Source: Phlebopus portentosus
Lineage: Eukaryota; Basidiomycota; Agaricomycetes; Boletales; Boletinellaceae
Direction of reading: 5' to 3'
DNA: 64,000 bases
Assembly (NCBI GenBank): GCA_037892935.1
Contig: JAYXKI010000001.1
Coordinates: forward strand, 1,178,001-1,242,000
Shown: piece by piece, positions 23,969 to 33,349 of the stretch
Layout: the number at the start of each line of letters is the position of its first letter
Position numbering within the stretch: the first letter of the stretch is position 1
Program-made: the position numbers and the translations under genes
The notes under the pieces: generated by a model
What the model was told of the DNA's origin: nothing
Database searches by the model: none
Seen by the model: the letters and a program-made list of their open reading frames with translations, nothing else

Positions 23969-24474
23969 CGGGGTCATGATCATGATCAGTTGAAATAGAA
24001 GGACGAAAACAAGACGAAAAGACCCCGATTACTTATTCATATATACACAATGCTTTTATGTATGTATGTCAGAGCCGGAATTTCAGAGGTTCCTATTCCA
24101 ATTTGGAGCACAATAAGAGAATGACTCTGTTTGAGGCGTATAAGAACAAGGCCGCGTCTGCAAAAGCCACACCACAGCTTTCCCAGCGGGAAGTCAAAGG
24201 TGAAAATACTGATGTTTTTATCAAGCGCCGTCCACTGATTTCAGTTCGTCAATAATGGTCAGACTACAATTCTCCCCGCGGCGAGGGACCATCACCGACA
24301 CTCGCGCTGTGGAGATAACGCGTCGAGCATATGGCAGCACAGTGTGATGGCCCTCTCTAATGTTCTTTTCCTTCGAACAGAAGTTTGTATAAATACCATG
24401 ATATGCCGCTCTTTTGACTGGTCCTGCCCCTTCCTCTTGCCTCTTGCCTATCTGAAGCTCGGGAGGCACTCACG
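23969..24474. other. Intergenic region upstream of RNase T2 gene
   Basis: About 500 bp. A plus-strand frame of 65 codons at 24058-24255 is Lys/Arg-rich without family resemblance and is not accepted as a gene. The last 100 bp are pyrimidine-rich and probably the RNase T2 promoter and 5' UTR. Confidence 0.45.
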
Positions 24475-25634
24475 ATGGCTAGGATCGCGAGGCTATTCCA
24501 AGGTGTCGTTGTTGCAGCGCTGTTTGCAGTAGTCGTGGCAAGGCAGTTTTCTCTTCCAAGTACCATTCCGAGCTTGACTTCGTGCCTGACCGAGCCGGTG
24601 TTCTACTCATGCGAAAACACAACAACGATCTCAGACGCCTGCTGTTCTCCCACTCCGGGCGGTCTGGTTTTGCAGACGCAATTCTGGGACACGTATACAG
24701 GACTTGAGAAGCAGGGGCAGTTGTTGCCTAGAAATAGCTGGACAATTCACGGTCTCTGGCCGGACTTCTGTGATGGGTACGCACGGTCCAAATATATCTC
24801 CGACACCGATTTGTTGATCGAATTTCAACAGGAGCTTCACTCAATATTGCGACTTGTCAAGGCAGTATGATCCTACGCCATCACCCAATACCACGAATGG
24901 CCTTCCGAACGGAACCGTAGTTCCATCGTATAGTGGGCCCGGCGTTGATACCTTCATCCTTGAATTTGGACGCATCGACCTTCTCGATTACAGTGGGTTC
25001 TCCTTTTACCGAGATTTGTAAATTGACTAACGTACCCGCAGTGAATAAATATTGGATCAGCCAAGGGTCACCGAATAAGGACTTCTGGGCACATGAGGTA
25101 TTCGAATTCTTTTTCTCGAGCTCCGCTGGCGTAGGTTGAAACGAGTTGAAATAACTCTTCGTAGTTCTCGAAACATGCAACATGCACTTCGACTTTCGAC
25201 GTTGCCTGCTACGAAAACTATCAGGCACATGAAGACGTCGTGAACTTCTTCGATACTACTGTACGCGCCTTTCAGATGTTCCCGACATTTGACATGCTGG
25301 CGGCGTAAGTCACATTTCTCGCTATCTTATCTAACCTTACCTATGTATTTTTTCCTATAGAGCCGGAATTGTCCCATCGAACAGTACAACGTATACCCTG
25401 TCGCAAATTCAAACTGCTATCAAGATTCAGACAGGTGCAACTCCGTTTGTTGGCTGCGGTGGAAACGGTACCGTTCTTAACGAAATGTGGTACTTTGCTC
25501 ATGTACTCGGTACGGAGCAGTACGGCCACTTCAAGCCCGTGGAGTCGACAACCGACTCTACTTGCAAAAATTCGGGCATTCGGTACCTTGAACGCACCCC
25601 TACGTCAGAGCGGGAAGTTCGTGTCTTCCCATAG
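24475..25634 (+). CDS. Secreted ribonuclease T2
   Basis: Endoribonuclease that cleaves RNA through a 2',3'-cyclic phosphate. Exons: 24475-24776, 24832-24992, 25042-25097, 25165-25304, 25361-25634; 933 nt, 310 aa. A signal peptide is visible (hydrophobic residues about 8-22, cleavage near VVAR). The first active-site segment is WTIHGLWPD, the second HEFSKHATC; both catalytic histidines and the Lys are present. The second motif has Ala where most family members have Gly (KHGTC). Multiple cysteines (SCLTEPVFYSC, CC, TQYCD) fit the family disulfide pattern, and N-glycosylation sites (NTT, NGT) fit secretion. The end has GATPFVGCGGNG, also typical. Likely a nutrient-scavenging or vacuolar/extracellular RNase. 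Confidence 0.95.
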
Positions 25635-25754
25635 TTCATATGTCATTCTCAATCTATGAGATACATATAATTAACAAATATGTTACAAAACCGCATATCA
25701 TTTCCGCATACGGAATAAGTTTGCAACACGTTGCTTCAGCCTTAAAGCCTAAAG

Positions 25755-27683
25755 TCAAACCCCCTTCTCCGCTAACTCCGTAGGAAGACCACCACCACCA
25801 CCAATCACTTGATGCAGTTCTTCATCAGCGATCGTTCCTCTCGTGATGTGGACCCCGTTCAGCGGGCCAGGTTTCAAACTCTATGCGAGTATATTCTATT
25901 AAATCCTTCCTCTTGACAGAGAATAGTCTGAAGTAACGAGCGCACCTTGAAAAAACCCGGACGGGACTCCACGGACTGAATCTGACTGGTGGTACTTCCG
26001 AACGTGCCACTACTTTGCTGTTCTCCAAAATCCATCTGGGACAAGCTGTTCGCAACCGATTTCGTTATATTGGGAGCATCTGCGAAAGACATGTCGGAAA
26101 CTTCTACGTCAGCTTCAGGCCGGACGACCTCCCGGATGTGCATCAGGATCCTCGCGGAAAGTATCGCGTGTAGAACGCGCTGAATTCTAAGGTCAAAAGT
26201 AAATTGGGATTTCTTTTGATAGAATATGTTTTTTGTCATACAAGAACAGAAGGCCGGAGAAGTCCACCTGCGTGCGCAAGAATCAGGTCATGAAGAAGCA
26301 GATTTGCGAGTGGGATCACGTACCAACGCCGTTTTGACGACAAGTAGATTCGCAAAGGAGATCGCTAGACGGATGAAACGTTACAGACGTCTTGGACGAC
26401 CATCTGTGTCAAAAATATGCTCACCAAACATGCATACGAAGTATTGAACGCCGTCTTCGAGTAAAGCTTTCATTAAAGAACTCCTACTTGCTCTCCCTGT
26501 TGAATGGTCAGCGTGTATCCAAAGTAAGGATCCACGGTGGCGTGCTCAGAGCACATACATTCGGAGAAACACTTCCAAACAGTCATGACGATGACAACTT
26601 TATTGGCATTCGTTAGTTGACTAAATGTAGTCAGAGCGAAAGCTGTTACTGACCAAACTCGGAGACCATGATGAGTATGAAATCAATGTAAACAGAAAGG
26701 TCTGCATCTATTAGGACGCAAGGCGCCAATGTAGGGAATGGAGAAGGCATAACTATTCGAAGAGTTAGGGTGACTGGCAATAGCTTAACGACTGTGAGGT
26801 GCACTCACATACGAGAGAACGGAGACTCCTTTCAAGCAGGACTATGTCCGGTATAATGATACCCTACAATTGATCGATGAGCACAACGTAACGCACGATG
26901 GCAAGCCAACATACCAGATTGAAAATGACGAGGAATATAAGGACCTGCTTCTTTGCACCCCAAATCGCGTAAACTCGCATCATCATGATAACTAGGCGTA
27001 AATAGATTAGATCACCCTTTTGAGAAACGGTGACGTCCAGAACCCACTCTCTGCGATAGTTATCCCGGCGAACGACATCCATGCAGCTGCTTGGTAGATA
27101 GGTTTACAGAGCTACCCAGATGTGAACACCCGAATTCAAAGTCAAACCGAAGATACGTACACTAAGCTTGAGATTCGGTTGGATCAGATCTGGAAGATAC
27201 AATGAGCGATACTGCACGATGCTTCTTGAAAGAGTGACTTACTAACGATGGTAAGCGAAGTGTCAACAAACACTGGGTATCGCGTCAGGAAGAACATAAT
27301 CTTCCCGGCATTCCATTTCGCTGGCCAGATGAGTCGGATCTGCATAGGTTCAGTATAGATTCCCAATCAAAGGTGGTGTGCAGTTAACAAACCTCGTCCG
27401 GTAATGTCAGGAGGTAGTCATAAGCCTGCACCATAGAGATGAGCTTCATAAAGTTTTCAATGCGAGGAGCTACGCACGATAAGGGCAGCACATATGACTT
27501 CAGGTCCAAATCAGAGACGGACGATTCCTGAAAAGAGCCGGGAAGCAGACGCACCATTCGCATACTGCCAGACGTTCAATATCAATAAACTTGACACCCT
27601 AGCATATCCTATTTGGCACGTACGTTAACTGTTTGAGCGCGACCCAGAGAAGTAATCGCCTGGTCAATCAAGCTGGAGGACAT
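25755..27683 (-). CDS. DUF6533-family multi-pass membrane protein
   Basis: Sixteen small exons (minus order): 27683-27624, 27564-27555, 27497-27478, 27425-27393, 27339-27243, 27189-27161, 27111-27048, 26991-26915, 26863-26809, 26752-26654, 26597-26559, 26496-26425, 26364-26324, 26267-26242, 26186-25946, 25880-25755; 1089 nt, 362 aa, every junction in phase. The DUF6533 signature is spread over the first exons: NYANVICAALIAYDYLL, IRLIWPAKWNAGKIMFFLTR and YPVFVDTSL, then RVYAIWGAKKQVL. About seven hydrophobic helices are predicted by eye. The C-terminus is a Ser/Glu-rich tail containing IQRVLHAILSARILMHIRE. The family is expanded in Agaricomycetes; function is unknown. Exons 2 and 3 are only 10 and 20 nt. 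Confidence 0.85.
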
Positions 27684-28414
27684 GACCTGGAGTCTGAATC
27701 AGTGATTTGCGAGGTATCTGAGCGCCAGTGAGAGATGGAAGACCAGTCCTGATGGATAGACAGTACAAAGCCCTTTAAGTAGCATATCAGCCAAGCTTCC
27801 GAATGACTAAAAGATTGAGTTCAATCAAAGATTCAATGGCTCTTCCATAATCAATATCAGCTCCTTTGTGTACGTTTCAGGTGGTACCCCGTAACTGAAC
27901 ACATTGTCCGTGGCAGGCCGTTTGAAATTCCCGGTGCCTATGTTGAAAAACGTTGATCTGTAACTTATCTTAAAGAGGCTCATAAGCTAGTGAACACAGA
28001 GTATGCATTATTCAATGCAGTCAGAAGGTAGAGGTTGGAGGTAAGCCACAGTGCGTTGTACTGTATGTGTGCGGAAATGGAGGACGGATGAGAACAAAGT
28101 GATTGGAGCTTTGTCGGTGTTCAATGGTTCGCCGGCCTTGGCATGTAGCAACGTCTGTTTTTCTCACCAAGTTTCAAGAAGGATCAGCATCTTTCTGATG
28201 GATGTTGCGCAATCAGCGGGATGAAATCCTGACAGCACTGCAGAGAGTCGGCATTGCATTATCAGTGGATTCAGATCACCTGATCCATCACTCTGCAAAA
28301 CATAGTGGGATTTGAGGAAAAGCAAAATCACCGGACTATACAATAAAGATATAAGGCACTCAACAGACATAATACAGGGGTCAAGAAAACCGGACGAGAA
28401 AGACCACGATGCAA
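27684..28414. other. Intergenic region with no supported gene
   Basis: About 730 bp between two minus-strand genes. The longest frame (28164-28445, minus) overlaps the RPB6 3' end and has no recognisable family. The stretch next to 27683 should contain the promoter of the DUF6533 gene. Confidence 0.45.
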
Positions 28415-29082
28415 CTAATCGCTGATGAGCTCTGCGACGCTCCAATCCTCGAAACTTCCGTCAGGTAAGTACCGCCGGATAATCAGTGGAATTTTTCGTT
28501 GCGAGAGCTCTTTTATGGCAATCTCGAGAGCGTCCGTCTCACCATCGAGTTGTACGAGGACAGGTGCGTTCATGCTACCTTGATGTAAGCGGCTGAAATT
28601 GAACCACCAGCTTTTACATTCACGTACCTAATTTGCAAAGCCCTTGTCCCCAACACTCGCGCCCGCTCATACTTCGTCAAGTAAGGAGTCGTTATTCGTA
28701 CTTTATTTGGCTGTCGGTCGCCTTGAATCGGTAATGGCTGCTGAGCCTCTTGCGAGCCCGTAGCATCCCCGTTGATCTCCTGCTCATGATCGACACCATT
28801 CGTCGTCACAATATCTCCATTTACTTGGACACCTTCTACGGTTTCGCCTTCGACCCCTAATTCGGGCTCTGTAGCCATCATATCATACTCCGTATCCTGT
28901 TGGTAGTACGTTCATATTGCACTTCGACGTTTGAGATGAACCATTACGAACAAAAGTCTCCTCATTGTCACCAAACCTGACTTGTCATGAGCGGAGCTTA
29001 TCTTGATGATGCAAAAGCATACTCACCCGCCGCCATAGTCGTCGAAGTCGCCGCCGCCGCCTCCGAATCCGTCGTCAGACAT
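28415..29082 (-). CDS. rpb6: RNA polymerases I, II and III shared subunit Rpb6 (ABC23)
   Basis: A core subunit common to all three nuclear RNA polymerases. Exons (minus order): 29082-29027, 28976-28952, 28896-28628, 28574-28415; 510 nt, 169 aa. The N-terminus is Gly/Asp-rich ([18 protein letters not shown]) and acidic, as usual. The conserved C-terminal domain is complete: [20 protein letters not shown], then after the last intron [43 protein letters not shown]. The 25-nt second exon is inferred from phase and fits acidic sequence. An essential housekeeping gene in all fungi. Confidence 0.95.
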
Positions 29083-29275
29083 CGTGGATGGCTAATGAAG
29101 AGTGAAGTGAAAGAAATTTTGCTGAGTCAGCAGGAAATTCATGCAACACGTGACGACCAAATCTAATTTATTTTTAGAAAAATATACAGAGTAGTCGATA
29201 TCGCTAGCTATAAATCCGAATTGCTATGAGTACATGATCATAATACATTTGAAGCTTTCTTCGGCTGCATACAAG

Positions 29276-30302
29276 CTAACTGTTTCCGTGATCTTCTGCT
29301 GCGTCTATATTAACAAGGGCTTTTGCTACAATATCCTTGAACAACAACCATGAAGAAGTCTTGAGATAACGTTGTAACAGAGGGAAAAGATCTGCTGTGC
29401 CGTCATCCTGTACGTCGTCACCGAACCTCTGCTCCGCACCCTCCGCAGCATCCAATAAAGTCACAAGCTCGGAGTCTACAGGCAGGGTGCCGAGAAAAGC
29501 CAAACCCTCATTTTGAGCCATTGACGATCCACCGCCAGTAGAAAAGATGTTGCTGACTTCACCACAACAGGGGCACACATATCCGCTCATATTCTCGATG
29601 AGTCCGAGAACCGGAAGCGAGACCGTGCGTGTGAACGAGAGACATTTGAGCGCATCCGCGAGTGCGACTGCTTGAGGTGTGGTCACGATAACGGAGGAAA
29701 TGCGGGAATGAAGAGGTGCGAGGTGCTCGAGGAGGGAAAGATGCTCGTCGGATGTACCTGAGAGGAGTGAGCGAATGATACCGATTCCGGATGAAAGGAC
29801 ACACCTGGAGGAGTGTCAATGACGAGATAATCTAACTCTCCCCAGCGTACGTCACTCAGGAATTGTCTAATCATAGCATTCTTCTTCGGTCCTCGCCACA
29901 CAACCGAGTCCTCTCTTTTCTTCAACAAGAAACCAACACTCATGCATCCGAGTCGACCTGAAGTGCCATCAGCATAGACGGGTACCCATCCTTCGGTACT
30001 TTGGTGGACAGGGTGACCATCAAGTCCAAGCATACGAGGGATGGATGGGCCGGTAAGATCAACATCGAGGATTCCGACATGCGCAGTTGCTGACGTAGCA
30101 TATAGTGCTAGCGCAAGTTGAGCGGACACGGATGACTTCCCGACGCCTGTCAATTCCACAAGGTGGAGAAAAGTGACATCTCCAGTTAGGTGTGTCCGCA
30201 CCCCATAAACGAGTATGCTGACACACCTCCTTTGCCAGAGAGCACAATGATGATATGCTTTACCGTCCTCAGACGGCGTGTTACTGAAGTTTCGCTTTGC
30301 AT
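29276..30302 (-). CDS. cfd1: Cfd1/Nubp2 cytosolic Fe-S cluster scaffold P-loop NTPase
   Basis: Forms the Cfd1-Nbp35 scaffold of cytosolic/nuclear Fe-S protein assembly. Exons (minus order): 30302-30227, 30146-29805, 29757-29276; 900 nt, 299 aa. The MRP-type Walker A (LSGKGGVGKSS) is split by intron 1; [33 protein letters not shown] and [15 protein letters not shown] follow. [13 protein letters not shown] carries the CxxC that bridges the shared 4Fe-4S cluster. [10 protein letters not shown] is also family-typical. The start ATG at 30302 gives the usual short N-terminus; the frame is open further upstream without an obvious better start. The C-terminus is a little longer than in yeast. Confidence 0.94.
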
Positions 30303-31126
30303 TGGCGTGGAGTGTAAAAAGTACGTAGTGGATGAAGGTGAGTAATGCAAAAGTCGGAATGGGTCCGGAGATCCCGACCCGACATCGGAGATAGCCTGTG
30401 AACAAATCAGGGTCACCTGCTCGCCGAAGCGCCAGTTGGTCGGTCCAGTCAAGATCGACACTCCAGGTAGGTTTTGCTAAAGGAAATTTCCTTTCCGCCG
30501 GCAATTCCGAAGGTATCAAACAAACAAGCAAATGACCATCTGACTCTAACATGAGGTCCTGGTCGGAATAATGCTCGTAGAATCTCTGAAGTACGTCTAT
30601 TCTACTACTGCATCTATGCCCTTTGGGACACTGCATCGTGGCTTTAGAGTTCCGTACCATTTATGTGCACCTCCTTCATCCCCCAACAGGAAGACAAAAT
30701 TATCCAGGTATACTGACTGAGACCGTTATCTCACTGACTGAATGTTCTTCCGTCAGTGTTGGAGCTTGTCTAGCTGCACGCCTAGTCGACTGCCGACGGA
30801 CCAGAAGATGCATTTGCTCGCTGAGGATCTATATGTTTGTACACGGAAACAAGCGAAACAATGAAGCCTCGTGCTATCGATGCATTGGTCACGCTATGAT
30901 AAAAGTCGTGGAATTTGTAAAATTTACCAATCCTCGGAACCATAGGACGTAATTTAGTATTATCGCGATTTGCGTAGCAGAAACGGGGCCTGAGAACTGA
31001 GCGAGCTGCGGATAGGGTACACGACTCTGAAATGAATTCAATATGTTCCCTCACGAACGGAAGAGACCCAACTGCTTGCGGAGTATTGAAAGAATGACCA
31101 GAGAAAACGATTGTACGGAAAAGCAA
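30303..31126 (-). CDS. Possible small hypothetical gene upstream of cfd1 (unresolved exons)
   Basis: Two stretches look weakly coding. The first runs from an ATG at 31126 ([19 protein letters not shown]) for about 65 codons to a possible GTAAAT donor near 30930. The second is a frame around 30300-30650 containing [20 protein letters not shown] and [19 protein letters not shown]. They may be exons of one gene or of two. I could not find splice sites that join them with a convincing stop, and I recognise no family. The second frame stays open into cfd1 exon 2, which is probably coincidence. Confidence 0.3.
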
Positions 31127-31482
31127 CGTGCCGCGAACGGTGCTACGGAAGTTACCTATCGGGTCGAGCAGCGGGTGATGTAATTGTAAAGTGTGTTCGG
31201 CTTAAGCTAAACTGGGTAACCGATTTGAGTTTGACCTTCCACGTGCGGGAAGCGTGCTGTGTTGTCTTCAGTCCGCGTTCACAATCATATAAACGCGATG
31301 CCATCGCCTTTACCTCCCTCTTCGCTTCTCCTTGTCCTCCACTACTGCGTACATCACTACCTCGCTCCCCTTCCGCGCGCATTTCGCGCCACTTTCTTTG
31401 GAAACACAGCAGCAGTTGGTGTTGACTATACCAACTCGCCACGCTCCTGACGCGTCCAAACACCCGGTCGCGCCCGATTCGT
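31127..31482. other. Upstream region of a serine-rich gene, with possible out-of-frame coding
   Basis: About 355 bp. A frame at 31332-31556 (plus) encodes FRAHFAPLSLETQQQLVL and NRGKSAQPKCTEEDHIETIF, which reads like the N-terminal part of the next gene in a different frame. An ATG at 31298 in yet another frame encodes MPSPLPPSSL. Joining these would need two small indels. Otherwise this is the promoter and 5' UTR. Confidence 0.35.
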
Positions 31483-33349
31483 ATGCCTTTAACAGGGGCA
31501 AAAGTGCGCAGCCAAAGTGCACAGAAGAGGACCATATTGAGACAATTTTCAAATGATTCGGGAATAGGTGCGTACAGCCAAACGCTCTTCGGAGCCTTTC
31601 AAAACTCTTTAACCGACGCGTCGGGGGATTTACTAGCTTCGCTGACTTCCGCTGGCCCTCGGACATCACGCGAATCGTGCCAAAATGCATTGAGTTTCGA
31701 ACACGTGATTAACGAGGTCGTGAATCCGCCTTTGTTGCATCGAGGATATCATTCATCGGGCCCAGTTGAGCTCGGACAAGCCTCGAATACAGAACAACCG
31801 CGTGGAAAAGTCCGTGTGGAGAGTTGGTTGAAGGAGCAACAGCGCATAAATAACTCCATAGACGACAGCGCTAGGGATCGTATCGCAAAAGCGGCAGGGA
31901 CACCGTGTAATCCGTATCTCGCCTATCCCGGTCTATCTAAATGCACAGTATGGCAAGATGAAGGGGATGATGATATCCTCGGGAGCTTCCTCATAGTTGA
32001 AGAAGATGAGCCGGACGATGAGCACCTTGGCAATCATGACAGCCCCAACAATTTGAAGGTGGGTATCCTTGCCAACGTCAATTACCTACTAAGTTTAAAT
32101 ATGTGACCAGCACACAGCAAACAAATTTTTGACTACCTCTGCTACATCCTATGCGTCCTCAGCGCGACCACCGTCTCTCAGACCATCTCGACCAGCCAGC
32201 ATCTTGTCCGTCTCTCCCTGGCGAAATCTTCCTTTCACCAAAACGTTACCGGTTCGCCGAAGCTCGTCGGCTCCTGGGGAGCCTGTTGACCTCTCCACTC
32301 CGACTGCGTCGCTTAAGATTGGTTCCAATCGTAGGCGATCGCCTATACCTGAAGACTTTTTGAACACCGATGCCTCGGCGAATTCGAGACCCGGAAAGAC
32401 AGCTCAAAATAAATCGAGCAATTCTACCTTGAAGGCACCGAGCACGCCTCGCAGCTCGGTGCGAAAGCGACTAGGCAATCTTATGCGACCTGGTACCAGT
32501 CCTACTGTAAATTTGGCTTCTCCAGAATCGAAGAGGACCTCTGGCAGTCCTCGTCCCTCAACAAGCGCATCGACGAAGACCGCGACGACGTCTACTGCGG
32601 TAGAAAACGAGCTTTGTTCTGCGCATGGTGGCAGCCCTAAACGGTTTCTGCCCAAGTTCAATCTTAACCTTTCAAAGCCGGCCCGGCAGCCTGCAGAAAG
32701 TGTCCGGCTAGACTCTCCTACCCGTTCCTCCTTCTCAGCAACCTTGCATCATGATGAACCGGTAGAGCTGAATCCGCATCCGGAAGAATCGCTCTCACAG
32801 CCTGACCTTCCGTTTGCGCCAACGCTCTCGAAAAGACGATCTCAGCAAAACATATTCCACGACAGGCGACACAACGCTTCGAGCTCGGCACTGAGCACAC
32901 TAAGCATCGGTAGTATTGGCACCTTAGCGTCGAACATCAACGGACGTGCCAGTAGCGTGTTCTCCGGCTCATCAACTGCGAAAAAGAAACGGCTTGTTGT
33001 GAGCGGCATTGCTCCAGACGACGCTGCTGCTATGCAAGGGCTTCGGAGATGGTGCGAGGTATGTCAAATGCTCCATTGCGACATATTTTTGCCCGTTGGA
33101 GGATGGCTGAGATGTTCATTGATATTGATTTCAGCGCTTCGGCGAACTGCGACAAATAACACGAATGCCAAACGGAGATTTGCATATCGACTTCAAACGT
33201 GCCGATGTGGCCGATACGGTATGTGGAATAACATTTTGCACTCCCATCATTTTCTAAGTCCATGACAGGTGTGTCGTATTTCCGCGCGAGTTCACATAGC
33301 AGATGTAGGGAGCGTCAATGTGTCATGGACCTCCGGAAGGAGACATTAG
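31483..33349 (+). CDS. Serine-rich fungal protein with RRM-like C-terminal segment
   Basis: Exons: 31483-32058, 32111-33058, 33135-33218, 33269-33349; 1689 nt, 562 aa from the conservative start. The phase works at each junction. The N-terminal part includes SGIGAYSQTLFGAFQNSL and VRVESWLKEQQRIN; the centre is Ser/Pro/Arg-rich and disordered. The end is compact: APDDAAAMQGLRRWCE, RFGELRQITRMPNGDLHIDF, RADVADTVCRISARVHI and VNVSWTSGRRH. The order 'Gly-Glu-(L/V)-R...Asp-(L/V)-H-(I/V)-x-F...' resembles an RRM beta-sheet, so RNA binding is possible, but the canonical RNP aromatic motifs are not clear. The true start may lie near 31298 (see the upstream feature). The function is unknown. Confidence 0.68.

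Noticed and set aside
24058..24255. 65-codon plus-strand frame before RNase T2
   Set aside because: Short, Lys/Arg-rich, no signal peptide or family; more likely promoter region.
28164..28445. 93-codon minus-strand frame after RPB6
   Set aside because: Overlaps the end of RPB6 and has no recognisable family.
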